NCBI RefSeq assembly: GCF_900184245.1
Contig: NZ_FXXB01000008.1
Coordinates: 1,526,146 to 1,590,145, forward strand
Reading direction: 5' to 3'
Length of the DNA stretch: 64,000 bases
From: Brachybacterium massiliense
GTDB taxonomy: Bacteria; Actinomycetota; Actinomycetes; Actinomycetales; Dermabacteraceae
Under the pieces are notes generated by a model. The model saw nothing but the letters and a program-made list of their open reading frames with translations, made no database searches and was not told the DNA's origin. Positions 41,173 through 50,865 of the stretch are shown here, piece after piece. The position numbers and the translations under genes were made by a program. Each line of letters begins with the position of its first letter. Positions within the stretch are counted from its first letter, which is position 1.

Positions 41173-41793
41173 GTGCTCGATGTGTCTGTCCTGCCCGCGT
41201 TCCTGATCGCGGTCGTGGTCATCCTCGCGACCCCCGGGCCGGACATGGCCTTCCTCATCGCCACCGGCGTCAGCCAGGGTCGGCGCGCCGCGGTGCGCGG
41301 CGCCTTCGGGGTCACCAGCGCCATGACCATCTGGGTGCTCGTGGCCGCCACCGGGCTCGGCGTGGCGCTCACCCAGGTGCCCGCCGCGCTCGATGCGATC
41401 CGCCTGGCCGGTGCCGGCTACCTGCTCTTCCTGGCCATCACCACCTGGCGCCACGCGGGCGCGGCCGTCGCCGAGGTGAGCGCGGCGCCGAACGTGTTCC
41501 GCCGCGGCTTCGTCGTGAACCTCACCAACCCCAAGGTGGCGCTGTTCTTCGTGGCCTTCCTGCCGCAGTTCCTCGGTTCGGCGGGGGAGAACCCCTTCGG
41601 CCAGATGCTCATGCTGGGCCTGCTGCTGCAGCTCACGGGCCTGGTCGCGGACATCGCGATCGGCAGCGCGGCCGGACTGTTCCGCGACGCGGTGCTCGGG
41701 AGGCGCAAGGTGCGCCTCGTGCTCGACGGCGCGGCCGGCACCGTCTACGGCGCGCTCGCCACGCTGCTGCTCCTCGAGGTCGCTCGCCACTGA
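41173..41793 (+). CDS. LysE-family amino-acid exporter
   Basis: 206 residues from GTG 41173, the family's usual length; a TTG at 41113 is possible but less likely. Six hydrophobic segments and the signature ATPGPDMAFLIATGVSQGRRA near residue 20, then FVVNLTNPKVALFFVAFLPQ. Inner-membrane exporter of amino acids or related small molecules. Divergent from the Lrp regulator. Substrate unknown. Confidence 0.9.
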   Translation: MLDVSVLPAFLIAVVVILATPGPDMAFLIATGVSQGRRAAVRGAFGVTSAMTIWVLVAATGLGVALTQVPAALDAIRLAGAGYLLFLAITTWRHAGAAVAEVSAAPNVFRRGFVVNLTNPKVALFFVAFLPQFLGSAGENPFGQMLMLGLLLQLTGLVADIAIGSAAGLFRDAVLGRRKVRLVLDGAAGTVYGALATLLLLEVARH

Positions 41794-41818
41794 ACGGCCG
41801 TGCGGGGAGACTGGTGGC

Positions 41819-42520
41819 ATGGACACCACCGATGCTCTCCACACCACGACCAGCAGCCCCCTCACCGCCCTCGTCACGGGCGCCACCAGCGGGATCGGCC
41901 GCGAGGTGACCCTCCAGCTCGCCGACGCCGGATGGCGGGTGATCGCCGTCGGCCGCGACCAGCAGGCGCTCGAACAGCTGGGCGCGGCCTCCGAGCGGAT
42001 CAGCCCGCGCGCCGCGGATCTGCTCGAGGACGATCTCGCAGGCCTCGTGCCCGAGCAGCTGGACGCGCTTGTGCACGCCGCCGGCATCTCCGGAGGCGAC
42101 GGGGTCGAGCACACCGGCTCCGAGGAATGGTCGCGGATGCTCACCCTCAACGTGACCGCCGGGGCGCAGCTGGCCCGCCACGCCCTGCCCGCCCTGCGCC
42201 GCACTCGCGGCACGATCGTGTTCCTCAACTCCGGCGCCGGCACCGCGGCCCGGCCCCGCAACGCCGTCTACGCCGCGAGCAAGCACGCACTGCGGGCGCT
42301 CGCCAACGGGCTGCGCGTCGAGGAGGAGAGCAACGGGGTGCGCGTCTCGAGCGTCTACCCCGGCCCCACCGACACCCCGATGTTCACCGGGGACGTGGAT
42401 CGCTCCGAGCTGATCCGGCCCGCCTCCGTCGCCGCGGCGGTGCTCACTGCGATCACGGCGAGCCCGGACGTGCAGCTCACCGACATCCATGTGAGGCCGC
42501 GCCGCGAGCTGAGCTGGTGA
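41819..42520 (+). CDS. Short-chain dehydrogenase/reductase
   Basis: 233 residues with the cofactor motif ALVTGATSGIGREVTL, the NAG-like motif as HAAGISGGD, catalytic serine in VFLNSGAGTA and the YxxxK motif VYAASKHALRA. NAD(P)-dependent oxidoreductase in the cytoplasm; substrate unknown. Its last 44 bp overlap the 3' end of the convergent RamB-like gene. Confidence 0.9.
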   Translation: MDTTDALHTTTSSPLTALVTGATSGIGREVTLQLADAGWRVIAVGRDQQALEQLGAASERISPRAADLLEDDLAGLVPEQLDALVHAAGISGGDGVEHTGSEEWSRMLTLNVTAGAQLARHALPALRRTRGTIVFLNSGAGTAARPRNAVYAASKHALRALANGLRVEEESNGVRVSSVYPGPTDTPMFTGDVDRSELIRPASVAAAVLTAITASPDVQLTDIHVRPRRELSW

Positions 42521-44036
42521 GATGAGACCGGCTGGTCACAGCGGGGGGAGCGTCACCGCCCCCGTCGGCCGCCGACGGCGAGTGCCGCTCGAGGAACTCG
42601 AGCATCGCCACCCGGTCCACCCCGGTGAAGGTGCCCGACGGCATCGCCGCGAGCAGCGAGGCGTGCAGGCGCGCGACCGGCCACACCGACCCCTCCCAGC
42701 GATCCACGAGCGCCGGATCCGGCTCCCGGCAGCACGCCGGATCCGGGCACGAGGAGCTGTGGCGCACGGGCGTCTCCCGGCCCCGGAACCAGCGGGTGTG
42801 CTCGTAGCGGGTGCCCACCGAGATCGAGAACTCCCCACCCTGACCGGTCTCGATGTGGGAGGTGCACCAGTAGGTGCCGCCCGGCTTGTCCGTGTACTGG
42901 CAGTACTGGCTCATCCGATCCTCGCTGCGGAACACCCGCCGCGCGCTCCACCAGCGGCACACCCGCTGCCCCTCGACCGCGCCGAGCGCATCGGTGGGGA
43001 AGCGCACCTCGTCGTTCTGGTACGCCTTGAGGATCGTGCCGGAGGAGTGGACCTTCAGGAAGTGCACCGGGATGTCCAGGTGCTCGGTGGCCAGGTTCGT
43101 GAAGCGGTGCGCGGCCATCTCGTAGCTCACCGCGAACTCGTCCCGCAGGTCCTCCACGCTCAGCTCCCGCTGCGCCTTCGCCTCCCGCAGGAAGTCGAGC
43201 GCACTGCCCTCGGGCAGCAGCAGCGCGCAGGCCAGATAGTTCGTCTCCACCCGCTGGCGCAGCAGCTCTCCGAAGTCCGCCGGCTCCTCCTTGCCCAGCA
43301 CATGCGCGGCGATCGCCTGCAGCACCGTGGTGCGCGGATCCGAGGTGGCCCGCCCCAGCGGCAGGTAGATCCGCCTGTGCTCCGCATCGGTGATCGAGCG
43401 GGTGGAATGGGGCAGGTCGGGCACCGAATGGAGGGTGAAGCCGAGCTCCGCGGCCAGCAGCGACACCTTCCGGTGGGACAGCGGCCCGCCCCGGTGCCCG
43501 ATCCTCGCGAGCAGGTCCCGGGCCGTCTCCTCGAGCGCGGGATCGTAGTTGCCCGCCCGGGACTGCTCCTCGCGCAGCTGTCCGTTCACCCGCCGCGCCT
43601 CCTCCGGGGTCGCGGCCCGCTCCTCATGCAGTCGACGCAGCTCTCCGTGCAGGGCGAGGATCGTCTCGATCGCGGCGTCGGGCAGGGACTTGCGCACCGG
43701 CAGCTCGGGCAGCGCGAGGGACCGGTACAGCGTCCCCGCCTGCGCGGTGGCCAGCGCGATCTCGAGCGCTGCCCGATGATTCGGCGGCTCGGGATCCAGC
43801 AGGTCGTCCACCGACACCTCGAGCGCCCGGGCGATGCGGCGCAGCTCCCCGAGCTTCAGCTCGCGCTTGCCGTTCTCGATCACCGACAGCTGCGAGGGCG
43901 CGCGCTGGACCGCGGTCGCGAGCTCGGCCAGGGACATGCCCCGCTCCTGCCGACGGGCGCGGATGCGCCGTCCGATCAGCAGCGGGTCGAAGTCGTCGTC
44001 GGTTCTCTGGCGGGCCGCCACCTCATCGTGAGCCAT
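42477..44036 (-). CDS. ramB: RamB/ScfR-like XRE regulator with metallopeptidase-like domain
   Basis: 519 residues from ATG 44036. N-terminal Cro/CI helix-turn-helix ([40 protein letters not shown]). The middle resembles the short-chain-fatty-acid regulator/IrrE-type domain ([40 protein letters not shown]). The C-terminus has a cysteine-rich part ([20 protein letters not shown] and [13 protein letters not shown]). Divergent from aceA, exactly as RamB of Corynebacterium and mycobacteria, which represses glyoxylate-cycle genes according to acetate or propionate supply. Symbol given by context and architecture. Confidence 0.85.
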   Translation of the reverse strand: MAHDEVAARQRTDDDFDPLLIGRRIRARRQERGMSLAELATAVQRAPSQLSVIENGKRELKLGELRRIARALEVSVDDLLDPEPPNHRAALEIALATAQAGTLYRSLALPELPVRKSLPDAAIETILALHGELRRLHEERAATPEEARRVNGQLREEQSRAGNYDPALEETARDLLARIGHRGGPLSHRKVSLLAAELGFTLHSVPDLPHSTRSITDAEHRRIYLPLGRATSDPRTTVLQAIAAHVLGKEEPADFGELLRQRVETNYLACALLLPEGSALDFLREAKAQRELSVEDLRDEFAVSYEMAAHRFTNLATEHLDIPVHFLKVHSSGTILKAYQNDEVRFPTDALGAVEGQRVCRWWSARRVFRSEDRMSQYCQYTDKPGGTYWCTSHIETGQGGEFSISVGTRYEHTRWFRGRETPVRHSSSCPDPACCREPDPALVDRWEGSVWPVARLHASLLAAMPSGTFTGVDRVAMLEFLERHSPSAADGGGDAPPAVTSRSHLTSSARGAASHGCR

Positions 44037-44054
44037 GCGCACACGGTGCCACAG

Positions 44055-44089
44055 AGAAGTTCCGCAGCGCAGAAATATCGCAGAAGTTC
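44055..44089. promoter_or_regulatory. Candidate RamB-type operator
   Basis: Direct repeats AGAAGTTC at 44055 and 44082 (27 bp apart) and CGCAGAA at 44068 and 44079 (11 bp apart) lie in the 166-bp region between the divergent regulator and aceA, close to the regulator start. Repeats spaced by whole or half turns suit a dimeric XRE regulator. Confidence 0.5.
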
Positions 44090-44202
44090 TTCGAATCTGT
44101 GGGTTCCGGGGGGCTTGCGGGCCCCGCACAGTGGGACCACTCGAGGAGATTCGTCGAGAGCAGCACCCACCGACAGCACCACCACCACCCGAGGAGCCGA
44201 TC

Positions 44203-45513
44203 ATGACCACCACCCCCCGCACCGGTGACCAGACCATGACCGCCCAGGAGCTCGCCCGCGACTGGGAGATCGACCCCCGCTGGCGCAACGTGCGCCGCGA
44301 CCACACCGCAGGCGACGTCGTCTCCCTCGCCGGGCCCGTCCGCGAGGAGCGCACCTTGGCCCGCCGCGGCGCCGAGACACTGTGGGAGCTGATCGAGCAG
44401 AACACCGCCGATCCCGAGCACTGGGTGCGCGCCCTCGGCGCCCTCACCGGCAACCAGGCCGTCCAGCAGGTCCGTGCCGGGCTGCAGGCCATCTACCTCT
44501 CCGGCTGGCAGGTCGCGGCGGATGCCAACCTCTCCGGCAAGACCTACCCCGATCAGTCCCTCTACCCCGTCAACTCCGTCCCCGCCGTGGTGCGTCGGAT
44601 CAACAACGCCCTCCAGCGCGCCGCCCAGATCGAGTTCGCCGAGACCGGCACCACCAGCCGCGAATGGATGGCCCCGATCGTCGCCGATGCGGAGGCCGGC
44701 TTCGGCGGCCCGCTGAACGCCTACGAGCTGATGCTCTCGATGATCGAGGCCGGGGCCGCGGGCGTGCACTGGGAGGACCAGCTGGCCAGCGAGAAGAAGT
44801 GCGGACATATGGGCGGCAAGGTCCTGATCCCCACCTCCCAGCACGTGCGCACCCTGAGCGCCGCCCGCCTTGCCGCGGACGTCGCCGGGGCACCCACCGT
44901 GATCATCGCCCGCACCGACGCGCTCGCCGCGACCCTGCTCACCTCGGACATCGACGAGCGGGACCAGCCCTTCCTCACCGGGGAACGCACCGCCGAGGGC
45001 TTCTACGAGGTGAGGCCCGGCATCGAACCGGTGATCGCGCGAGGCCTGGCCTATGCGGAGTATGCGGACCTGCTGTGGGTGGAGTCCTCAGAGCCGGATC
45101 TGGAGCTGGCCCGAACCTTCGCCGAGCGGATCCATCGCGACTTCCCCGAGCAGAAGCTCGCCTACAACTGCTCGCCCAGCTTCAACTGGAAGCGCCACCT
45201 GGACGATGACCAGATCGCCCGCTTCCAGCGCGAGCTCTCCGCGATGGGCTACGCCTTCCAGTTCATCACCCTGGCCGGCTTCCACTCGCTGAACCACGGC
45301 ATGTTCGAGCTCGCCTCCGGCTACCAGGAGCGGCAGATGAGCGCCTACGTCGAGCTGCAGGAGGCCGAGTTCGCCGCCGCGGAGCGCGGGTTCACCGCCC
45401 ACAAGCATCAGGCGGAGGTGGGCACCGGCTACTTCGACCGGGTCGCCACCGCCCTGAACCCCACCTCGAGCACCCTCGCGCTCGTCGGTTCCACCGAGAC
45501 GGCGCAGTTCTGA
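44203..45513 (+). CDS. aceA: Isocitrate lyase
   Basis: First enzyme of the glyoxylate shunt: isocitrate to glyoxylate and succinate. 436 residues from ATG 44203 with GAGGAG upstream. The catalytic loop is [18 protein letters not shown] with the active-site cysteine near residue 200. Other conserved parts are [20 protein letters not shown] and [17 protein letters not shown]. Full family length for the prokaryotic class. aceB follows, so the two shunt enzymes are together under the RamB-like regulator. Confidence 0.97.
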   Translation: MTTTPRTGDQTMTAQELARDWEIDPRWRNVRRDHTAGDVVSLAGPVREERTLARRGAETLWELIEQNTADPEHWVRALGALTGNQAVQQVRAGLQAIYLSGWQVAADANLSGKTYPDQSLYPVNSVPAVVRRINNALQRAAQIEFAETGTTSREWMAPIVADAEAGFGGPLNAYELMLSMIEAGAAGVHWEDQLASEKKCGHMGGKVLIPTSQHVRTLSAARLAADVAGAPTVIIARTDALAATLLTSDIDERDQPFLTGERTAEGFYEVRPGIEPVIARGLAYAEYADLLWVESSEPDLELARTFAERIHRDFPEQKLAYNCSPSFNWKRHLDDDQIARFQRELSAMGYAFQFITLAGFHSLNHGMFELASGYQERQMSAYVELQEAEFAAAERGFTAHKHQAEVGTGYFDRVATALNPTSSTLALVGSTETAQF

Positions 45514-45648
45514 GCGGCGCCGCAGACCCCCACGTACCGGCCCGCGCCCACGACCCGTCGGCCCGCGCCGACCACCCCCTCACCGAGCTGGATCGAGCAG
45601 CTCGGCCCCACCGAGCACCGCTTCGACGAGATCCTCACACCCGAGGCG

Positions 45649-47175
45649 ATGTCCTTCCTCGCCCAGCTTCACGACCGCTTCGCCTCCCGCCGCTCCGAGC
45701 TGCTGACCGCTCGGGCCATGCGGCGCGAGGCGATCTCGGGCGGGGCGATGTTCGACTTCCGTCCCGAGACCTCCGCGATCCGTGACGACCCCACCTGGCA
45801 GGTGGCCGGCGCCGGCCCGGGCCTGGAGGACCGACGGGTCGAGATCACCGGCCCCACGGACCGCAGGATGACCGTCAACGCCATGAACTCCGGGGCGAAG
45901 GTGTGGCTCGCCGACGGCGAGGACGCCCTCAGCCCCACCTGGCACAACGTCATCACCGGGCAGATCAACCTGTTCGACGCGATCCGCCGGCGGATCGACT
46001 TCGTCACCGACGAGGGCAAGGAGTACCGGCTCGGCGAACAGACCCCCACCATCGTGTTCCGCCCCCGCGGCTGGCACCTGCCCGAGCAGCAGCTGCGCTA
46101 CCAGCGGGCCGACGGCCGGTTCTGCCGCACCTCCGCCTCGCTCGTGGATGCCGGGCTGTACCTGTTCCACAACGCCCATGAGCTGATCGCCCGCGGCGCC
46201 GGCCCCTACCTGTACCTGCCCAAGCTCGAGTCCCGGCACGAGGCGAGGCTGTGGGACGAGATCTTCACCTTCACCGAGCAGCACCTGGGCCTCGAGCACG
46301 GCACCATCCGTGCCACCGTGCTCATCGAGACCCTGCCCGCCGCCTTCGAGATGGAGGAGATCCTCTACGAGCTGCGCGATCACTGCGCGGGCCTGAACGC
46401 CGGCCGCTGGGACTACCTGTTCTCCGTGATCAAGCAGTTCCGCGACCGCGGCAAGCAGCGGGTGCTGCCGGACCGCGCCCAGCTGACGATGACCGTCCCG
46501 TTCATGAGGGCCTACACCGAGCTGCTGGTGCGCACCTGCCACAAGCGCGGCGCCCATGCGATCGGCGGGATGAGCGCCTTCATCCCCAACCGCCGGGATC
46601 CCGAGGTCACCGCGAACGCCTTCGCGAAGGTCAGCGAGGACAAGGCGCGAGAGGCGGCCGACGGGTACGACGGCACCTGGGTGGCCCATCCCGATCTGAT
46701 CCCGGCCGCGCAGGCCGAGTTCGACGCGGTGCTGGGCGAGCGACCCCACCAGATCGAGAACACGCGCGAGGACGTGCGCGTGACCGCCGCGGACCTGCTG
46801 GACACCCGCGTCGAGGGCGGGCGGATCACCACCGCCGGGATCCGGCAGAACATCCGGGTGGCGTTGCGCTACCTCGACTCCTGGCTGCGGGGCCAGGGCG
46901 CCGCGGCGATCGACAACCTGATGGAGGACGCCGCGACCGCCGAGATCTCCCGCTCCCAGCTGTGGCAGTGGATCAACCAGGGGATGCTCACCGAGGAGGG
47001 CATGCCGATCGTCAAGGAGCGGATCGAGTACTTCATCGACCGCGCCGCCGGAGAGCTCGGCGGTGAGGAGGGCAGCCGCATCGCGGAGGCGTCCGAGCTG
47101 CTGAAGGAGGCGGTGCTGGGGGAGGAGTTCCCGGCCTTCCTCACCACCGCCGCGTACGAGCGTCACCTGCGCTGA
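45649..47175 (+). CDS. aceB: Malate synthase A, apparent N-terminus without a start codon
   Basis: Condenses glyoxylate and acetyl-CoA to malate. From ATG 45649 the protein is 508 residues, about 20-30 shorter than usual. Conserved parts: MNSGAKVWLADGEDALSPTW, VFRPRGWHLPEQQ, LNAGRWDYLFSVIKQFRD and the C-terminal ISRSQLWQWIN. In-frame sequence upstream (PSWIEQLGPTEHRFDEILTP, 45583-45642) looks like real malate synthase N-terminus. However, no ATG, GTG or TTG occurs in this frame between the aceA stop (45511-45513) and 45649. Start is therefore uncertain: a shortened protein, a rare start codon, or a sequence error. Confidence 0.9.
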   Translation: MSFLAQLHDRFASRRSELLTARAMRREAISGGAMFDFRPETSAIRDDPTWQVAGAGPGLEDRRVEITGPTDRRMTVNAMNSGAKVWLADGEDALSPTWHNVITGQINLFDAIRRRIDFVTDEGKEYRLGEQTPTIVFRPRGWHLPEQQLRYQRADGRFCRTSASLVDAGLYLFHNAHELIARGAGPYLYLPKLESRHEARLWDEIFTFTEQHLGLEHGTIRATVLIETLPAAFEMEEILYELRDHCAGLNAGRWDYLFSVIKQFRDRGKQRVLPDRAQLTMTVPFMRAYTELLVRTCHKRGAHAIGGMSAFIPNRRDPEVTANAFAKVSEDKAREAADGYDGTWVAHPDLIPAAQAEFDAVLGERPHQIENTREDVRVTAADLLDTRVEGGRITTAGIRQNIRVALRYLDSWLRGQGAAAIDNLMEDAATAEISRSQLWQWINQGMLTEEGMPIVKERIEYFIDRAAGELGGEEGSRIAEASELLKEAVLGEEFPAFLTTAAYERHLR

Positions 47176-47200
47176 CGACGTTCGCTCGCACGGCGCTCGT

Positions 47201-47227
47201 ACGGAGCTCCTGAGGAGCTCGCTCCGT
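47201..47227 (+). terminator. Probable terminator after aceB
   Basis: GAGCTCC/GGAGCTC (47204-47220) with a TGA loop, overlapping an alternative stem ACGGAGC/GCTCCGT, 26 bp after the aceB stop. Confidence 0.55.
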
Positions 47228-47309
47228 CCACGCCCCCCGGCGGTCCCGGCCCTGTCCGGACCGTCGGGGGTGCGGTGCGTCCGCGCCGCACAGCGAGTAC
47301 CTTCAGAGC

Positions 47310-48791
47310 ATGCGGATCGGCATCGACGTGGGCACCACCAGGACCATCGCGGCGGCAGCGGACCGGGGCAACTACCCGGTGCTGAGCTTCCTGGACCCCG
47401 ACGGCGACCCCCACGACCACTTCCCCTCCCTGATCGCTCTGCGCGACCAGCAGCTGGTGCACGGCTTCGAGGCCGAGCGTGCCGCCCGCGAGGGCGCGCC
47501 CCACCTGCGCTCCTTCAAGCGCCTGCTCGGTGATCCCGCGACCCACCCCGGCACCGTGGTGGAGCTCGGCGGTCGCGAGTTCACGCTGCTGGACCTGCTC
47601 ACCTCCTATCTCACGGCGGTGCGGGAGGCCCTGCCGGTGCCGGCCGGACAGGTGGCCGTGTCCGTGCCCGCCCACGCCCACAGCGCCCAGCGGATCATGA
47701 CCCTCGAGGCCTTCCGCCGCGCCGGCATCGACGTGATCGCCATGCTCAACGAGCCCTCCGCGGCCGGGTTCGAGTACACCCACCACCAGAGCCGCTCCCT
47801 CACCTCCCGCCGCACCCGCATCGCCGTCTACGACCTGGGCGGCGGCACCTTCGACAGCTCGCTGGTGGACGCCGACGGCCCGGCCCACGTGGTGCTCGGC
47901 AGCCGCGGCGAGAACCGCCTGGGCGGGGATGACTTCGACCGGGCGCTCGCCGAGCTCGCGCTCTCCCGCGCCGGGCTGCAGCCCGGCGACCTCACCGACG
48001 CCCAGCGGGCCGCGCTGCACGAGGAGTGCCGCAGCGCGAAGGAGCGCCTCACCCCGCAGACCCGCCGCGTGATGATCGAGATCTCCGAGGACCACGACCC
48101 GGTGATCCTCCCCGTCGACGACTTCTACCAGGCCGCCGCACCGCTGGTGGCCCGCACCCTCGAGGTGATGGCCCCGCTGGTGGGCGAGCTCGACCAGGAC
48201 TCCGGCATCGCCGGGATCTACCTCGTGGGCGGCGGCTCCGGGCTGCCGCTGGTGGCACGGATGCTGCGCGAGCGCTTCGGCCGGCGCGTGCACCGCTCGC
48301 CCTATCCCGCGGCGTCCACCGCGATCGGGCTCGCCATCGCCGTGGACCCTGACGCCGATGTCAGCCTCACCGACCGCCTCTCCCGTGGGATCGGCGTGTT
48401 CCGCGAGGCCCATGCCGGAGAGGGCGTCACCTTCGACCAGGTGCTCACCCCCGACGCGCCCCTGCCGCAGTCCGGCAGCACCAGCGTGACCAGGCGGTAC
48501 GCCGCCGCACACAACCTCGGCTGGTTCCGCTACGTGGAGCATCCCGCGCTCGACGACACCGGGGAGCCGCGCGGCGACCTGGTCCCGTACGCGGACGTGC
48601 TCTTCCCCTTCGATCCCGCCCTGCGCGCGCTGGACCCCTCGGAGCTCGCCGCGGTGAGCGTGCAGCGGCGCGAGGACGGGCCGGAGATCGAGGAGACCTA
48701 CACGGTGGATCCCTCCGGCATCGTCACCGTGCGGATCACGGACCTGGGCAGCGGGTTCAGCCGAGAGTACGGACTGGCCCGCCGGGGCTGA
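47310..48791 (+). CDS. Hsp70-family (DnaK-like) protein, short form
   Basis: 493 residues. The Hsp70 ATPase domain is complete: phosphate 1 MRIGIDVGTTRTIAAAA, connect region MLNEPSAAGFEYTHHQ, phosphate 2 AVYDLGGGTFDSSLVDADGP, adenosine motif IYLVGGGSGLPLVARMLRE. After ~370 residues a short beta-rich C-terminus follows and the helical lid of DnaK is missing. It may be a specialised chaperone or a sensor rather than the main DnaK. It follows aceB but is separated by a likely terminator and has its own start, so functional linkage is unclear. Confidence 0.88.
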   Translation: MRIGIDVGTTRTIAAAADRGNYPVLSFLDPDGDPHDHFPSLIALRDQQLVHGFEAERAAREGAPHLRSFKRLLGDPATHPGTVVELGGREFTLLDLLTSYLTAVREALPVPAGQVAVSVPAHAHSAQRIMTLEAFRRAGIDVIAMLNEPSAAGFEYTHHQSRSLTSRRTRIAVYDLGGGTFDSSLVDADGPAHVVLGSRGENRLGGDDFDRALAELALSRAGLQPGDLTDAQRAALHEECRSAKERLTPQTRRVMIEISEDHDPVILPVDDFYQAAAPLVARTLEVMAPLVGELDQDSGIAGIYLVGGGSGLPLVARMLRERFGRRVHRSPYPAASTAIGLAIAVDPDADVSLTDRLSRGIGVFREAHAGEGVTFDQVLTPDAPLPQSGSTSVTRRYAAAHNLGWFRYVEHPALDDTGEPRGDLVPYADVLFPFDPALRALDPSELAAVSVQRREDGPEIEETYTVDPSGIVTVRITDLGSGFSREYGLARRG

Positions 48792-48878
48792 GCAGGGCCT
48801 CCGGACTCCTGGCGGCGTGCCGGGCCGGGATCGCTGAGCCGGGCTCGCCCGGGCGTGGCTCATCCGGGCCGGTATCGC

Positions 48879-49265
48879 TCAGTCGAGCACGGGACGCAGC
48901 TCGAGCCATTCGTGGATCGGCTTGCCGTCCTTGCCGGGCTCGGCCGAGAGCTCCGCGGCGAGCTCCACCGCACGCTCGTGGTCGGCGACGTCGATGATCA
49001 TCCAACCGGCCACAAGGTCCTTCGCCTCCAGCGCGGCGGAGTCGGTGAGCGGCGGATTGCCGTCGCCGTCGTAGCGCACGAAGGTCCCCTCGGGGGAGAG
49101 CGCGAGCGCGTCGACGAACTCGCCGCTCTCACGCAATCGCTGCGCGAAGTCCTCCATGTACTGCAGGTGCTCCTCGACCTCCTGCGGAGTCCACTGATCC
49201 ATCGGCACGTCGTTCACCCCGGCGGGAGCGCCGCGGTAGTGCTTGAGCAGAACGTACTTGGGCAT
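48879..49265 (-). CDS. YCII-related (DGPF) domain protein
   Basis: 128 residues from ATG 49265. Ferredoxin-like dimeric alpha/beta-barrel fold: MPKYVLLKHYRGAPAGVND at the start, LQYMEDFAQRLRESGEFVDA in the middle, KDLVAGWMIIDVADHERAVE near the end. The family often lies beside ECF sigma factors and has no firmly known reaction. Here it is next to a MerR-type regulator gene on the same strand. Confidence 0.85.
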   Translation of the reverse strand: MPKYVLLKHYRGAPAGVNDVPMDQWTPQEVEEHLQYMEDFAQRLRESGEFVDALALSPEGTFVRYDGDGNPPLTDSAALEAKDLVAGWMIIDVADHERAVELAAELSAEPGKDGKPIHEWLELRPVLD

Positions 49266-49404
49266 GAGCGGCTCCTTCAGCGGGGAGGCCCATCCTCCTC
49301 CTGCCGCGGCCCCGAGGAAAGAGGTGCGGCGGGGCGGGATCACCCGGGCCGACGGGGATCGCGGGGCCGACGGGGCTCGCCTGAGCCGGCCCGGCCTGCG
49401 GGGC

Positions 49405-49824
49405 TCAGCGCTGCCCGTGGTACTCGATGACCTCGTCGAGGATGTCGATCGTGTCCAGCTGCTGGTCGATCTGCTCCTGGAGCCGGCGACGGTGCTCGCG
49501 CAGCACCTCGACCAGGGCGTCGGTGCGGTCCTCGGCACCCACGAGGCCGGGGAGCACGGGCTGGATCTCAGCGCTCGTGAGGCCGGCGGCGAAGAGGCGT
49601 TGGATCAGCAGCACCTGGTCCACGGCGCCCGCGGCGTAGCGGCGGTGGCCCGCGGCGGTGCGCTGCGCCGGGAGCAGGCCCTGCTCCTCGTAGTAGCGCA
49701 GGGAGCGATGGCTGACGCCAGTGCGCGCGGAGAGCTCACCGATGCTCAGCGACCTCTCGGTCGCATCGCTCGCGGTGCTCACACGGGTGCCATCGGTGCT
49801 CACACTGGTGTCAACTGCACTCAT
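49405..49824 (-). CDS. MerR-family transcription regulator
   Basis: 139 residues. Winged helix-turn-helix LSIGELSARTGVSHRSLRYY, wing AGHRRYAAGAVDQVLLIQRL, then a coiled-coil dimerisation helix (LREHRRRLQEQIDQQLDTID). No metal-binding cysteines, so a drug- or stress-type MerR rather than a metal sensor. The first ~25 residues (Ser/Thr-rich) lie upstream of the conserved domain; an internal GTG may be the true start. Targets unknown. Confidence 0.85.
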   Translation of the reverse strand: MSAVDTSVSTDGTRVSTASDATERSLSIGELSARTGVSHRSLRYYEEQGLLPAQRTAAGHRRYAAGAVDQVLLIQRLFAAGLTSAEIQPVLPGLVGAEDRTDALVEVLREHRRRLQEQIDQQLDTIDILDEVIEYHGQR

Positions 49825-49943
49825 GCCCGCACCGTACGCCCCGCTGCAGCGTGATCCATGCAGGTCAGCGGCGTGTCGCCGAGAATGACATGGATGTCAT
49901 CCCCGGCGACGGTGCGTGCGGGCGGTGTCCCAGGAGACAGTGC

Positions 49944-50273
49944 TCAGCCCAGCGGGTTCGGCTGCGGGGGCAGGGCCTCGATGATCGGGTGGTCCTTGTC
50001 GATCACGCCCATCTTCGCGGCGCCGCCGGGCGCTCCCAGATCGTCGAAGAAGTCGACGTTGGCCGTGTAGTACTCGGCCCAGATGTCCGGGGTGTCGTCC
50101 TCGTAGAAGATCGCCTCGACCGGGCACACCGGCTCGCACGCACCGCAGTCCACGCACTCGTCGGGTTGGATGTAGAGCATCCGGTTGCCCTCGTAGATGC
50201 AGTCCACGGGGCACTCGTCGACGCAGGCGCGATCCTTGACGTCCACGCAGGGCAACGCGATCACATAGGTCAC
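49944..50273 (-). CDS. fdxA: 7Fe ferredoxin FdxA
   Basis: 109 residues. Low-potential electron carrier with a [3Fe-4S] and a [4Fe-4S] cluster: cysteines in [20 protein letters not shown] and [19 protein letters not shown], followed by the long acidic C-terminus ([20 protein letters not shown]) seen in actinobacterial FdxA. Divergent from soxR, with a SoxR box in the spacer of its promoter, so it is predicted to respond to redox-cycling stress. Confidence 0.95.
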   Translation of the reverse strand: MTYVIALPCVDVKDRACVDECPVDCIYEGNRMLYIQPDECVDCGACEPVCPVEAIFYEDDTPDIWAEYYTANVDFFDDLGAPGGAAKMGVIDKDHPIIEALPPQPNPLG

Positions 50274-50313
50274 TGGCAGATCCTTCCGGTCGATGCTGCT
50301 GTGAGCTTAGGAT

Positions 50314-50329
50314 CTCAAGTGCACTTGAG
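50314..50329. promoter_or_regulatory. SoxR box between fdxA and soxR
   Basis: CTCAAGTGCACTTGAG is a perfect palindrome with the same arms as the E. coli SoxR site (CTCAAG/CTTGAG). On the minus strand it lies between TTGACC (-35) and TAAGCT (-10) with a 19-bp spacer, the elongated spacing typical of MerR-family promoters, driving fdxA. Confidence 0.88.
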
Positions 50330-50355
50330 GTCAACCGTGAGATGGGGGTGACGGC

Positions 50356-50865
50356 GTGAACCCGGCCCACGAACCCGGCGAGCTGCTGACGATCGGGGAG
50401 ATGAGCCGCCGCACGGGCGTGGCCGCCTCGGCGCTGCGGTACTACGAGGACCTCGGCCTGGTGGGCTCGGTGCGCACGGCCGGCAACCAGCGCCGCTACC
50501 CCCGGCACATGCTGCGCCGCGTCTCGCTCGTGACCGTCGCCAAGCGACTGGGCATGCCGCTCTCGGACGTGGGCGAGGCGTTCGGCGACGTCCCCATGGA
50601 TTCCACCCCCTCCCATGCCGACTGGCAGCGGGCCTCACGTCGATGGAAGAAGAAGCTCGAGGAGCGGCGCCGGGCGATCGAGCGGCTCGAGCACGAGCTC
50701 ACCGGATGCATCGGCTGCGGCTGCCTCTCCCTGAAAGCCTGCGCGCTGCTGAACCCGGATGACGCTCTCGCCGAGATCGGCCCGGGGCCGCGCCGGCTCG
50801 AGGACATGGTCGAGGATCCCGAGGAGGAGATCGACGAGCGGCTCGATGGCCGGAACCCCGCTTGA
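50356..50865 (+). CDS. soxR: Redox-sensitive regulator SoxR
   Basis: 169 residues, MerR family. N-terminal DNA-binding domain (LTIGEMSRRTGVAASALRYY, GNQRRYPRHMLRRVSLVTVA), dimerisation helix, and the diagnostic C-X2-C-X-C-X5-C cluster site (CIGCGCLSLKAC, from about residue 117) for a [2Fe-2S] centre. The cluster is oxidised by redox-active compounds. Two SoxR boxes flank the gene, in front of fdxA and sodA, so these are its likely direct targets. Confidence 0.96.
   Translation: MNPAHEPGELLTIGEMSRRTGVAASALRYYEDLGLVGSVRTAGNQRRYPRHMLRRVSLVTVAKRLGMPLSDVGEAFGDVPMDSTPSHADWQRASRRWKKKLEERRRAIERLEHELTGCIGCGCLSLKACALLNPDDALAEIGPGPRRLEDMVEDPEEEIDERLDGRNPA

Noticed and set aside
44203-44300. Start of aceA further upstream, in the divergent region
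   Set aside because: The longer frame adds residues unlike isocitrate lyase and overlaps the operator repeats; ATG 44203 has a good GAGGAG site.
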